Assembly (NCBI RefSeq): GCF_022163125.1
Contig: NZ_CP091881.1
Coordinates: 6,703,501 to 6,767,500, forward strand
Length of the DNA stretch: 64,000 nucleotides
Direction: 5' to 3'
DNA from: Paenibacillus sp. HWE-109
GTDB lineage: Bacteria; Bacillota; Bacilli; Paenibacillales; NBRC-103111
Within the stretch, counting starts at the first letter, position 1; every line of letters begins with the position of its first letter. The notes beneath the pieces are model-generated. The model searched no databases. It was not told where the DNA came from and was given only the letters and a program-made list of their open reading frames with translations. The translations under genes and the position numbers were made by a program. This document shows positions 1-8,183 of this stretch, piece by piece.

Positions 1-1835
1 GTCACTTCCGAGCCTGTGCCCGAAGTCGTGGGAATCGCGACGAATTTGGCTTTGCGCCCTAGACGCGGATATTTGTAGACCCGTTTGCGAATATCCATAA
101 ACTTTTGCTTCAATGCGTCAAAATCAGTATCCGGGTATTCATAGAACAACCACATCGCCTTGGCTGCATCCATCGGTGATCCGCCGCCTAGGGCAATAAT
201 GCAGTCCGGCTGGAAGCTAGCCATTTGGGCCCGGCCGCGTTCCACGGTTTCGACAGATGGGTCTGGTTCCACGTCCGAGAACACTTCGATGTAAACCGGC
301 AGTTGTCTTTTGCGAAGATAATATTCAACCCGCTCGACATAGCCAAGCTTCACCATCATTGGATCCGTAACAATCATGACCCGTGTAATGTCAGGCATCT
401 TCTCCAAATACTGTGTAGCGCCTTTTTCAAAATAAATCTTTGGCGGTATCTTGAACCACTGCATATTAACCGTACGATAAGCAACCCGCTTCACATTGAT
501 CAAATTTACAGCGCTCACGTTGGAAGTTGTGGAGTTATGTCCATAGGAACCACAGCCAAGTGTCAAAGATGGCAAGTTGGTATTATAAATGTCGCCAATA
601 GCCCCGTGAGTGGAAGGTGAGTTGACGATGACGCGTCCCGTTTGCAGTTTATTCGAGAAAGCCTCGATCACTTCTGCGTTCTGGGAGTGAATGACAGAGG
701 AATGACCCATCCCGCCAAATTTGACCACTTCTACAGCACGAGCAATGCCTTGTTCCGCATTCTTCACTTTGTAGCAAGCGAGCACAGGGCTTAATTTCTC
801 AGCGGATAAAGGGAAGGCCTCCCCGACGCCGGTTAGCTCCGCAACCAGTATTTTCGTAGCTGCAGGCACCTTAATGCCAGCCATCTCGGCGATTTTCACG
901 GCAGATTGACCTACAATAACGGCATTCACCGCGCACTTTTCCGCATTAATAACTAGTTTGGAGACGGCTTCCGTCTCCTCTTTATTCAGAAAGTAACAGC
1001 CCTGATCGGCCATCAGCTTTCTTGTTTCTGCGTACACCGCTTCCTCAATAATGACAGCCTGCTCTGAGGCACAAATCATGCCATTATCAAAAGTTTTGGA
1101 TAAAATCAAGTCATTCACAGCCTGCTGCAAATTGGCTGATTTCTCAATAAAACAAGGGACATTCCCTGGCCCAACGCCTAAGGCTGGCTTCCCTGTGCTA
1201 TACGCTGCCTTCACCATGGAAGACCCTCCAGTTGCTAAGACGAGTGCTACATCGGGATGATTCATCAGCAGTTGCGTTGCTTCCACAGAGGGATGCTTCA
1301 CCCACTGAATACAATGTTCGGGAGCACCCGCCTTCACGGCTGCTTCCAGCAAGGTCGCTGCCGCTGCGGCACTTGATTGCTGGGCGGAAGGGTGGAACGC
1401 GAAGATGATGGGGTTGCGCGTTTTGGTCGCAATCAATGATTTGAACATCGTCGTCGAAGTCGGATTGGTAACCGGCGTCACCCCGGCAATGATGCCGACA
1501 GGTTCGGCTACCATGCGGTAGTTCTCATACGTGTTTTCCTCGATTACGCCAACTGTTTTGTTATTTTTGATGCTATGGTAAATGTACTCTGTGGCAAATA
1601 AATTTTTCGTGATCTTGTCTTCATACACACCGCGACCGGTTTCCTCCACAGCAAATTTGGCGAGAACCATGTGCCTATCGATGCCTGCTAACGCCATTTG
1701 CTGAATTATGCGGTCAACCTGATCTTGATCCAATTTCAGAAATTGCTGCTGCGCTTCCTTCGCTCTAGCCACCAGCTGGTTCACTTCGTCTTGCGCGGAA
1801 ATCCGTTCATTCGTTTTCGCTTCTTTGGTTGTCAT
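1..1835 (-). CDS. adhE: Bifunctional acetaldehyde-CoA/alcohol dehydrogenase AdhE, partial (3' end beyond window)
   Basis: Fermentative enzyme that reduces acetyl-CoA to acetaldehyde and then ethanol, regenerating NAD+. The frame is open from the ATG at 1835 to the window edge, about 611 codons of a family that is usually 860-900 aa. The N-terminal half is a CoA-acylating aldehyde dehydrogenase with the catalytic Cys in FDNGMICASEQA. The second half is the start of an iron-dependent alcohol dehydrogenase, with the NAD-binding ALGGGSPMDAAK and, at the very edge, IPTTSGTGSEV. The start follows AAAGGAG about 8 bases upstream. It lies about 100 bp downstream of the oxidase gene on the same strand, with a possible FNR box in the gap, which fits anaerobic induction. 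Confidence 0.95.
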   Translation of the reverse strand, partial: MTTKEAKTNERISAQDEVNQLVARAKEAQQQFLKLDQDQVDRIIQQMALAGIDRHMVLAKFAVEETGRGVYEDKITKNLFATEYIYHSIKNNKTVGVIEENTYENYRMVAEPVGIIAGVTPVTNPTSTTMFKSLIATKTRNPIIFAFHPSAQQSSAAAAATLLEAAVKAGAPEHCIQWVKHPSVEATQLLMNHPDVALVLATGGSSMVKAAYSTGKPALGVGPGNVPCFIEKSANLQQAVNDLILSKTFDNGMICASEQAVIIEEAVYAETRKLMADQGCYFLNKEETEAVSKLVINAEKCAVNAVIVGQSAVKIAEMAGIKVPAATKILVAELTGVGEAFPLSAEKLSPVLACYKVKNAEQGIARAVEVVKFGGMGHSSVIHSQNAEVIEAFSNKLQTGRVIVNSPSTHGAIGDIYNTNLPSLTLGCGSYGHNSTTSNVSAVNLINVKRVAYRTVNMQWFKIPPKIYFEKGATQYLEKMPDITRVMIVTDPMMVKLGYVERVEYYLRKRQLPVYIEVFSDVEPDPSVETVERGRAQMASFQPDCIIALGGGSPMDAAKAMWLFYEYPDTDFDALKQKFMDIRKRVYKYPRLGRKAKFVAIPTTSGTGSEV

Positions 1836-1897
1836 GATGCTTTCACTCCTTTATTTGCTAATTGCTGTAGAGCCATTGATTTGTTTGGTATACCACT

Positions 1898-1940
1898 AGA
1901 TTAAACTTAATCCGGCGCCCCAACTATGATAAAAATCACT
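1898..1940 (-). promoter_or_regulatory. Probable FNR-dependent promoter of adhE
   Basis: On the minus strand AGTGA-TTTTTA-TCATA (1925-1940) matches the Bacillus FNR consensus TGTGA-N6-TCACA at 8 of 10 fixed bases. A TAATCT -10 candidate lies at 1898-1903, the class II distance seen at the better boxes of this region. The box overlaps the last codon and stop of the upstream oxidase gene. Confidence 0.45.
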
Positions 1941-3600
1941 ACCAAGTAACAAATCCTTTGGAACCGGGAGCCGGGTTCACAATCATGTCCATGAGCGGTA
2001 TGGAATAGGCAAATAAAATCAAGAGAATCGAAACCGTAATCCAGATCCGCCAGCGATCCAGATAGGCCGGTGTTGCCTCCGCAGATTCCATGGCTGTACC
2101 GATGGGATACTCGGTTTCGCCTTTGGGCGCACGCAGCAGAGCGAAAAAGTTATAAACCATAAGCAGCACCCCGAGGAATAGCACGGTTCCGCCGATTGCC
2201 ATGAAAACGTAATACGGCATCCAGGTCGCCGCATCCGCATTGCCTTCATACGTCGTGAACGCTGTTCGTCTCGGTGCGCCGAACAAGCCGACCAGATGCA
2301 TCGCACCTGACATGAAGAACATGCCCACACACCAAATGATCGTTTGGATAATCCCTAATTTATTCATTCTGGCTGTTAGTACACGTCCGGTAACCGCAGG
2401 GATTAGCCAATACGTAATCCCAAAGAACGTCAACGCTACACTGGTTGCAACGGTTAAGTGAAAATGTCCCGTCACCCATAATGTGTTATGGACAACAGCA
2501 TTCATTTGGTTACTGGCGTTGATTAATCCGCCTGCGCCAGCAGGTATGAAAATCAGCATCCCCATGAAAGGCGCAAAGAATCTAACATCCTTCCAAGGCA
2601 GCATCTTCACCCATCCAAAAAGCCCTTTGGCTCCTAAGGCACGACCATGCAATTCAAAGGTTGCAAATAGGGAGAAAGCCGTCATCAAAGACGGAACAAC
2701 CACCATGAACGTTAATACAACCTGCAAGTATTTCCAAAAGGAGCTAATGCCAGGCTCCATCAACTGATGGTGAAAACCGACAGGAATCGAGAACAACAAC
2801 AAGAGGATGAAAGAAAGTCTGGCAAGCGCATCGCTGTAAATTTTGCCTCCGATAATTTTCGGAATGATGACATACCAGCACATATACGCGGGCATTAGCC
2901 AGAAATAGACGAGAGGATGCCCAAAATACCAGAATAACGTGCGGCTAAGCATGACATTAATCGTTTCCACCCATCCAAAGGACCAGGGAATCAATTGAAT
3001 CAACACCTCAGCGGCAACCCCGATTGTGGCGATTTGCCACATTAGGAAGGTCACAACAGACATAAAGGCGAACAGTGGGGACAACTTGTCTGGATGTGTT
3101 CTTTTCCAATATTTATATTGATAGAAAATACCCCAGCCGCTGATCCAGCTTCCTACCACTAGCATAGCTAAGCCAATATAGAAGTAAGGAGATGCCTTTA
3201 GTGGCGCATAGAAGGTATACAGTACGCTGGCCTTCCCCGTTAAGACCATCGCAACTCCAAGTGCCGTACCTGCTGTCATGAAACCGAAGCCTGCCCAACC
3301 CATTCTATGGACAATCGGGAGGAGTTTCCCCCCTAACGTGTAAGAAATGCCCGAATACAGAAAACCAATAATAAAATATGTCGTAAACACAATCGCCATC
3401 AGAACCCCATGTGCGGTCAATAGCTCGTAGTAGCCAATGCCATAAGGCAATTGAATCGTGCCGCTCTTCACCATCGTTTGCAGCAATCCTGCCACACCGC
3501 CGATCAGCAGCGCTATGAACGCCACCAGAATATGGGCGACTACCAATTTGCCATCCTTGAGATCAAATGTATGAGTTAATGTCCTATCTCCCATTTTCAT
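1939..3600 (-). CDS. cbaA: ba3-type cytochrome c oxidase subunit I
   Basis: Haem-copper oxidase catalytic subunit in the cytoplasmic membrane, reducing O2 to water while moving protons. About 553 aa with many hydrophobic helices. Visible ligands are the low-spin haem His in ELLTAHGVL, the CuB His in FGHPLVYFWLMP, the CuB His pair in VGFHHQLMEPG, and the high-spin haem and low-spin haem His in LWVTGHFHLTVA. The family resembles the high-affinity B-type (ba3) oxidases rather than the caa3 type. I chose the ATG at 3600 because AAGGTGG sits 8 bases upstream; a GTG at 3612 in frame is poorly spaced. It follows subunit II by 31 bp and belongs to the mobA-cbaD-cbaB-cbaA unit driven by an FNR box. 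Confidence 0.93.
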   Translation of the reverse strand: MKMGDRTLTHTFDLKDGKLVVAHILVAFIALLIGGVAGLLQTMVKSGTIQLPYGIGYYELLTAHGVLMAIVFTTYFIIGFLYSGISYTLGGKLLPIVHRMGWAGFGFMTAGTALGVAMVLTGKASVLYTFYAPLKASPYFYIGLAMLVVGSWISGWGIFYQYKYWKRTHPDKLSPLFAFMSVVTFLMWQIATIGVAAEVLIQLIPWSFGWVETINVMLSRTLFWYFGHPLVYFWLMPAYMCWYVIIPKIIGGKIYSDALARLSFILLLLFSIPVGFHHQLMEPGISSFWKYLQVVLTFMVVVPSLMTAFSLFATFELHGRALGAKGLFGWVKMLPWKDVRFFAPFMGMLIFIPAGAGGLINASNQMNAVVHNTLWVTGHFHLTVATSVALTFFGITYWLIPAVTGRVLTARMNKLGIIQTIIWCVGMFFMSGAMHLVGLFGAPRRTAFTTYEGNADAATWMPYYVFMAIGGTVLFLGVLLMVYNFFALLRAPKGETEYPIGTAMESAEATPAYLDRWRIWITVSILLILFAYSIPLMDMIVNPAPGSKGFVTW

Positions 3601-3631
3601 GCTGTCTTCCACCTTCCTTCGCTTCTACCCG

Positions 3632-4102
3632 CTACTTAACAATAATCGTTGTTTTCATATATTCATGAGCACCGCCGCAATATTCATTGCAGAGGATCAA
3701 ATACTCGCCTGGCTGTGTAAACGTATGGCTGACATGGCTGATTTCACCTGGGACAATCATCATGTTGACGTTCGTGCCCGGAATGGCAAAGCCGTGAACC
3801 ACGTCTTGGCTTGTCACGACGAAGTTGATCGTCGCTCCCAACGGGACCTCCATCTTGTCGGGCGCATAGCCAAAAGTAAAAGCTGTCATAATCGCTTCAT
3901 ACGTATGGTCGTCCATTTGGCGCAGCCCGGGCTTATCAAAGGGGGCTGTCTCTTGAACCTTCGAGGGGTCAATCTGATGGTGGTGCTCACTTGGCGGCTT
4001 GACGCCCATTGCGAATGCGGAAACCCCCAACACAGCTAGAAATACAAATAGCATAACGATCCCAATTGTTAACCAAATTTTTTCGAGTTTATGGATATGC
4101 AT
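3632..4102 (-). CDS. cbaB: ba3-type cytochrome c oxidase subunit II (CuA)
   Basis: Electron-entry subunit carrying the binuclear CuA centre outside the membrane. 156 aa: one N-terminal membrane helix (about residues 9-32), a His-rich linker, then a cupredoxin fold. The CuA ligands are visible as H103 (DVVHGFAIPG) and C138-x3-C142-x3-H146-x2-M149. The short length and single helix are typical of ba3 subunit II; caa3 subunits have two helices and are longer. The ATG has AAGGTGG 8 bases upstream. It lies between the small third subunit and subunit I. Confidence 0.93.
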   Translation of the reverse strand: MHIHKLEKIWLTIGIVMLFVFLAVLGVSAFAMGVKPPSEHHHQIDPSKVQETAPFDKPGLRQMDDHTYEAIMTAFTFGYAPDKMEVPLGATINFVVTSQDVVHGFAIPGTNVNMMIVPGEISHVSHTFTQPGEYLILCNEYCGGAHEYMKTTIIVK

Positions 4103-4140
4103 GGTCTAACCACCTTTACTAGAACATAATGTGCCTTGCT

Positions 4141-4296
4141 TTATTGCCTGGATATAAATAGAACAAATATGATGACCCAACTGACTAGCAAGAAGAGTCC
4201 TAAGAGTAAAACCGAGGCGAACGTTCCCCTCAAGATGGGCTCCTGCTCTGTATTATTCCTTTCCTTATCTATCGCATCGTTATTGCGGCTATCCAT
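4141..4296 (-). CDS. cbaD: Small oxidase subunit IIa-like membrane protein (CbaD-like), 51 aa
   Basis: Short gene just upstream of cbaB: MDSRNND start, a charged N-terminus of about 22 residues, then one hydrophobic helix (about 27-48) ending FISRQ. GGAGGTG lies 6 bases before the ATG at 4296. ba3-type oxidases carry a one-helix subunit IIa, encoded next to subunits I and II; position, size and topology fit, although sequence at this length is not decisive. It starts 17 bp after the mobA stop, so it is probably cotranscribed with it. Confidence 0.75.
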   Translation of the reverse strand: MDSRNNDAIDKERNNTEQEPILRGTFASVLLLGLFLLVSWVIIFVLFISRQ

Positions 4297-4313
4297 CCTC
4301 TTCACCTCCTGTC

Positions 4314-4916
4314 TTATTTATCTAAGTGCTGTATGGCCTCGTAGTCGGCAATCGTCTTGATATTGGCTACAAAATTCAAGTCAATGCCGTTATCCAGCAA
4401 GTATCTCTCCCCTAATTCGCTCCATATAACATGGTTGAGCATCGCCGAAACTCTAATCTTCCCTTGATTAAATAGCGGCGCAATCCGGGCCGCACAGGCT
4501 CGGTCATAAATCCCGTGCAAGGGATAAAGCTTGCCTGCCACGATGGGGATAACCGCTTCGAACCCATCTTGCTTTTTGGCCATGAGCAGTTGAGCCGCTT
4601 TATTGGATATTAAGGGCATATCGCACCCCACGATCCAAACGGACGCATACTTCGCCAAAGATAAAGCGGCATGCATCCCCCCAAGAGGACCCTGACCTGC
4701 GAAAAAATCAGTAATAATGCGCACAGAACGATCGACCTTGTTCAAATAGGGCTTGGGATCATTCGTGACAATAATGATTTCGTCACAGATCTCTCGCATA
4801 CGATCAATTTGCCGGACAATCAGAGCCTTCCCGTCAAACGGAAGCAATGCCGTCAGTTCTCCGTTCATGGTACGGTTTGCTCCACCAGCCAGAATAACGC
4901 CTGAAAGCATACCCAT
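4314..4916 (-). CDS. mobA: MobA-like molybdenum cofactor guanylyltransferase
   Basis: The family joins GMP to molybdopterin to make the MGD cofactor used by nitrate reductase and formate dehydrogenase. 200 aa with the nucleotidyltransferase start VILAGG, a GQGPLGGMHAAL loop and the metal-binding WIVGCDMPL. The usual signature LAGGxxxRMGxxKxLL is altered: the Arg and Lys positions both read Thr (LAGGANRTMNGELTALL). Activity on the standard substrate is therefore open to question. The ATG at 4916 is preferred because AAAGGAG lies 5 bases before it; an in-frame TTG at 4931 overlaps that site. First gene of the FNR-driven oxidase operon. Confidence 0.75.
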   Translation of the reverse strand: MGMLSGVILAGGANRTMNGELTALLPFDGKALIVRQIDRMREICDEIIIVTNDPKPYLNKVDRSVRIITDFFAGQGPLGGMHAALSLAKYASVWIVGCDMPLISNKAAQLLMAKKQDGFEAVIPIVAGKLYPLHGIYDRACAARIAPLFNQGKIRVSAMLNHVIWSELGERYLLDNGIDLNFVANIKTIADYEAIQHLDK

Positions 4917-4948
4917 CACTTCTCCTTTCAACCTGTCTTGATACCTCC

Positions 4949-4991
4949 ACTTTAGTCAAAAAGCAAACACCTGTAAGTGAAAAATGTCACA
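4949..4991 (-). promoter_or_regulatory. FNR box and -10 element of the mobA-cbaDBA operon
   Basis: Minus strand TGTGA-CATTTT-TCACT at 4976-4991 (9 of 10 consensus bases) is followed by TAAAGT at 4949-4954. The dyad centre to -10 distance is about 29 bases, the class II activator arrangement with the box near -41.5. The same spacing recurs at 5653-5721 and 6927-6969. Confidence 0.8.
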
Positions 4992-5012
4992 CATCCGCAA
5001 CCATTTCGCCAC

Positions 5013-5065
5013 AAAAAAAACCTCTTCTTTCCTCCGAATTGCCGAAGTAGAAAGAACAGGTTTTT
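5013..5065 (-). terminator. Rho-independent terminator of the DoxX gene
   Basis: Arms AAACCTGTTCTTTC and GAAAGAAGAGGTTT pair with one mismatch, and on the minus strand the hairpin runs into eight T residues. It lies 30 bp downstream of the DoxX stop. Confidence 0.8.
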
Positions 5066-5095
5066 GACGATTGCATCGCGGGCGCAGATTGCCTC

Positions 5096-5620
5096 TTATC
5101 TCAATTTTGCTTTGAGATGGAAGCGTTCCAAGAGCTTATCGAACCATTTGTGCAGGTAAGGGAGTATCAGATGATCCACACCAAATTTCCCTGCATTTGC
5201 GCCTGCTGCTATGATGAAGAAACCGAGAAGCACTAACCATGGATTCGAGCTAACCGTACCAGCGAACATATACATGAAATTCATCAGTAAGCCGAAGAAT
5301 ACGGCTGCTGTAGTCAGCGCTCCGATCAGTAAACCGATACCGACCAAAAGCTCGCCCCAGGGAACTAAGACATTAAACCACCCGATATGGGGCAGCGCGA
5401 AATTTTTCAAGAAAGCCACATAGTTGGCATAAACCAGATCTGTCGTTCCACTCTCAAGAACCGGTTTGGCAATCGCGCCCTTCAAGTAGCCTGTTGCGTC
5501 GAAAGCTTTATCCCCCGTAATTTTGTGCCATCCCGCGACCGCCCATTCCCAACCCACATATAATCGAATGATCGTCAACAGGATCGCCGCATAATTGTTT
5601 CCTCTTAACCATTTCATCAT
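5096..5620 (-). CDS. DoxX-family membrane protein
   Basis: 174 aa with about four membrane helices; the pattern RLYVGWEWAVAGWHKI near the N-terminus and PWGELLVGIGLLIGALT in the middle are typical of the DoxX/quinone-interacting family. Relatives include the thiosulfate:quinone oxidoreductase small subunit and MhqP/CatD-type proteins, but the electron donor here cannot be told from sequence. The ATG at 5620 is 9 bases after GGAG; an ATG at 5629 abuts the ribosome site. It is a single-gene unit with a perfect FNR box and TATAAT upstream and its own terminator, so it should be induced when oxygen is low. Confidence 0.8.
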   Translation of the reverse strand: MMKWLRGNNYAAILLTIIRLYVGWEWAVAGWHKITGDKAFDATGYLKGAIAKPVLESGTTDLVYANYVAFLKNFALPHIGWFNVLVPWGELLVGIGLLIGALTTAAVFFGLLMNFMYMFAGTVSSNPWLVLLGFFIIAAGANAGKFGVDHLILPYLHKWFDKLLERFHLKAKLR

Positions 5621-5652
5621 CTGAACCATCTCCTTCGTATCTTATGACTTTA

Positions 5653-5721
5653 TTATAGGACGGAGAAAATGAGTTGTATGTGAATTAAATCACAGTCTCA
5701 CGAATTCTTCTTATTTATAAT
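5653..5721. promoter_or_regulatory. Divergent promoter with one perfect FNR box
   Basis: A perfect palindrome TGTGA-ATTAAA-TCACA occupies 5680-5695. A perfect TATAAT lies on each side: minus strand at 5653-5658 toward DoxX, plus strand at 5716-5721 toward the 95-aa gene. Both are 28-30 bases from the dyad centre, so one FNR dimer could activate both promoters in class II mode. Confidence 0.9.
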
Positions 5722-5767
5722 GAAGGATATATGGATCCAGTACGCAACCAAGGAGATGATTCTAATC

Positions 5768-6055
5768 ATGAAAAAAGAAATCACCGTTCATTTCAAAGTC
5801 ATCCATCACGATCGAAGTTCTCTGTTAAGGGGGATTATTTTCTTAGAGGAGAATCACCAGCCCACGATATCTGATTATGAACAATGCCTTCGCGCTTGTG
5901 GGCATGACGTCGTTCTGGAAGATCGAGAACACATCATATTCAGAGCTTCTACACCAAAAGAAAACTATATCATTCACATTCTAGAGGAAGAACAAGCTTC
6001 CATTAGAGATGTCATTGTCGAGAGTTTAGTTAGCAACCTCATTCGTTTGAAATAG
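5768..6055 (+). CDS. Uncharacterised 95-aa FNR-controlled cytoplasmic protein
   Basis: I do not recognise the family. The protein is soluble, charged and without Cys-rich motifs, signal peptide or membrane segment; it begins MKKEITVHFKVIHHDRSS. An in-frame ATG at 5720 lies inside the -10 element, so translation must start later; the ATG at 5768 lies 12 bases after AAGGAG, slightly long but usable. It is transcribed alone from a divergent promoter sharing one perfect FNR box with the DoxX gene and ends at a strong hairpin. Its placement argues for a role in oxygen-limited or nitrate/nitrite metabolism, which is inference only. Confidence 0.7.
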   Translation: MKKEITVHFKVIHHDRSSLLRGIIFLEENHQPTISDYEQCLRACGHDVVLEDREHIIFRASTPKENYIIHILEEEQASIRDVIVESLVSNLIRLK

Positions 6056-6068
6056 TTTCTCCACTTGA

Positions 6069-6118
6069 AAAGGAGGCTGGCTCAACAGGTCGAACACCTG
6101 GCGAGCAGCCTCCTCTTT
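6069..6118. terminator. Bidirectional terminator between the 95-aa gene and the FNT channel
   Basis: A perfect 9-bp stem AGGAGGCTG/CAGCCTCCT (6071-6079, 6106-6114) encloses a second hairpin CAGGT/ACCTG (6086-6100). T-rich flanks occur on both sides and two convergent genes end here. Confidence 0.8.
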
Positions 6119-6130
6119 GTTGTTAACCAG

Positions 6131-6895
6131 CTAGCGCCGGTACACCAAACCATACATGACCGCAACGAACAGCGCGCCTCCCATTGAATTTCCTATATAT
6201 ACTGGGACAAAATTGTGCAAGTATTCCGTCCAGGTAGCCTGACCAGCAAAAATAGCGGCTGGAATGACGAACATATTGGCAACGACATGCTGAAATCCGA
6301 TTGCGACAAAAGCCATCGTCGGAAACCAGATGCCCCATATTTTGCCCCCGCTATCCTCTGCGCCATACGAGAGCCACACAGCAAGGCCAACCAGCCAATT
6401 GCAACCGATACCGGATAGCAAAGCAACTAAGAAGGGCTCTTCGATCTTGGCATGGGCAATTTTCACTAATTTGGCTAAATAAATACCATGCTCGGTTAAC
6501 CCGGCAAGATGTCCAAAAGCATATGCAATGAACAAAGCCCCAAGCAGATTGCCAACCGTAATAACCGCCCAGTTGCGGGCGATATCAACCAGCTTGACCC
6601 GCCTTGAGAGGAACGCCACAGGCACCGCCATCATATTCCCGGTTAGCAGTTCCCCACCTGCCAGCAGGGTAAGAATTAGTCCAAGCGGAAATACGCATGC
6701 CCCGATAAGATGACCAAAGTCGCTCCATGGCGCAGGAACTGCAGCGCTAACCCTGATGTACAACAGAAATCCCAGAGCGATATAAGCACCGCCCATAAAT
6801 CCTAATACCAGTTGTCCGCGCAGAGGCAAGTGCACCTTCTTCTCTCCCGCTTCCACCGCTCGCTCCCAAATCTGTTCTGGCTTAACGAACCCCAT
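6131..6895 (-). CDS. Formate/nitrite transporter (FNT) family channel
   Basis: Pentameric inner-membrane channel family (FocA, NirC, HSC) moving formate, nitrite or hydrosulfide. 254 aa with six predicted helices; the conserved pore His is in GFQHVVANMF and the N-terminal amphipathic segment and GELLTGNMM loop are family-typical. Sequence alone does not separate FocA from NirC; the FNR box and the nearby mobA suggest nitrite or formate under anaerobiosis. The ATG at 6895 follows GGAGGTG by 5 bases; an earlier in-frame TTG (6913) has no ribosome site. Confidence 0.9.
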   Translation of the reverse strand: MGFVKPEQIWERAVEAGEKKVHLPLRGQLVLGFMGGAYIALGFLLYIRVSAAVPAPWSDFGHLIGACVFPLGLILTLLAGGELLTGNMMAVPVAFLSRRVKLVDIARNWAVITVGNLLGALFIAYAFGHLAGLTEHGIYLAKLVKIAHAKIEEPFLVALLSGIGCNWLVGLAVWLSYGAEDSGGKIWGIWFPTMAFVAIGFQHVVANMFVIPAAIFAGQATWTEYLHNFVPVYIGNSMGGALFVAVMYGLVYRR

Positions 6896-6926
6896 ATCCA
6901 CACCTCCAGGCAAACTCCTTTTCCCT

Positions 6927-6969
6927 AGTGTAGAGGAAATGATGCGAAATTCATGTGAAAAACATCACA
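6927..6969 (-). promoter_or_regulatory. FNR box and -10 element of the FNT gene
   Basis: Perfect dyad TGTGA-AAAACA-TCACA at 6954-6969 (plus-strand reading), with minus-strand TACACT at 6927-6932. Spacing is the class II arrangement also seen at 4949-4991 and 5653-5721. Confidence 0.85.
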
Positions 6970-7051
6970 TAAGTAGACAAAAAGTGACAGCGGCCAGTAC
7001 CAGGACCATCGCATGAATGTCCCTGTACTAGCCGCTGTCACTTTCATCTAG

Positions 7052-8125
7052 CTATACGTGCAGTAAGCCCCTTGCTAGCATTGACTCAGCGAGCAGAACG
7101 GCACCTTTCCCTGCTCCCATCTTGGTATTATGGGAAACCAGCACATATTTCACACCGCCAAGCACGGGCTCCACTTCCAGCCGCCCCATGCTCGTGGTCA
7201 TCCCGCCTCCGAGCTCGCGATCCAAGCGAGGTTGAGGTCGATAGGGATCATCGAAGACATGAATCATATGCTCGGGAGCTGAATGCAAAGAACTGCTTGC
7301 GAACGGATTATACCGTTGAATCGTTTCTTTAATCTCAGCTAAGCTTGCTTGTTTCTTCAGACCGACAAACACAGATTCTGTGTGGCCGTCCAACACATTT
7401 GCTCTCGTACATATACAATTTATGTTTATCTCAGCCGGAATAATAGCCCCATTCGAATACTCACCGAGTATCTTCAGAAGTTCCTTCCTGACTTTCCCCT
7501 CCTCATTGGGAATGTAGGGAATTATATTATCTAGAATATCTAGAGAGCGAACCCCTGGACTTCTTCCTGCACCGCTAAGCGATTGCATGGAAACCATCAG
7601 CACATTTTCAATCCCATAGTGCTCCTGCAATGGTTTTAACGTTATCGCCAGCCCAGTAACCGTACAATTGGGAACAGGCAGTACAAAACCCTTCCAGCCA
7701 TGCTCCTGCTGCTGTTTACGAATTAATTCCGCATGATCATCATTGACACCAGTGATAAGAAGCGGCGTATCCTCGAAATAACGAAAAGCCGATGCCGTTG
7801 AGAAGGTTGGCGTCGTTTGGGCGAACCAAGGCTCTAACTCTTGGGCCAGATCCGATTCAATAGCTGTGAAAATGACATCAACCGAATCGGGGCGGAACTC
7901 CTTGGACGAGACCACCGGCACTTCCAGCATGTCGCTGGGAACCGGCGTATGCTGTGTCCATCTCGACGATCCATTCGCTTCCAGCAATGCTTCTCCATAA
8001 TTTGCCAACGTTCTTGAGGTCACCATGATCACCACTTCAAAGTTCGGATGGTTGGATAGTGCCTGAACGAACTGCTGCCCTGCCATGCCAGTCGCTCCGA
8101 CGACTGCCGCTTTTAACCTTGCCAT
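7052..8125 (-). CDS. asd: Aspartate-semialdehyde dehydrogenase, archaeal/fungal-type
   Basis: Reduces aspartyl phosphate to aspartate semialdehyde, the branch point to lysine/diaminopimelate, threonine and methionine. 357 aa: NADP-binding VGATGMAGQQF at the N-terminus, active-site Cys in VPNCTVTGL, and ANVLDGHTESVFVG with the catalytic His. The wording of these motifs matches the archaeal/fungal branch rather than the usual bacterial branch. The ATG has AAGGAGTG upstream. A lysine-type T-box lies directly 5', so expression should rise when lysyl-tRNA is uncharged. Confidence 0.9.
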   Translation of the reverse strand: MARLKAAVVGATGMAGQQFVQALSNHPNFEVVIMVTSRTLANYGEALLEANGSSRWTQHTPVPSDMLEVPVVSSKEFRPDSVDVIFTAIESDLAQELEPWFAQTTPTFSTASAFRYFEDTPLLITGVNDDHAELIRKQQQEHGWKGFVLPVPNCTVTGLAITLKPLQEHYGIENVLMVSMQSLSGAGRSPGVRSLDILDNIIPYIPNEEGKVRKELLKILGEYSNGAIIPAEININCICTRANVLDGHTESVFVGLKKQASLAEIKETIQRYNPFASSSLHSAPEHMIHVFDDPYRPQPRLDRELGGGMTTSMGRLEVEPVLGGVKYVLVSHNTKMGAGKGAVLLAESMLARGLLHV

Positions 8126-8183
8126 ATTTGCTCACTCCTTATTGGGTATGAAATACATATGCCGTACAACGATCCTGCAAATA

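Noticed and set aside
225..620. Plus-strand open frame of 131 codons
   Set aside because: Lies antisense to adhE, which has full family motifs; no ribosome site.
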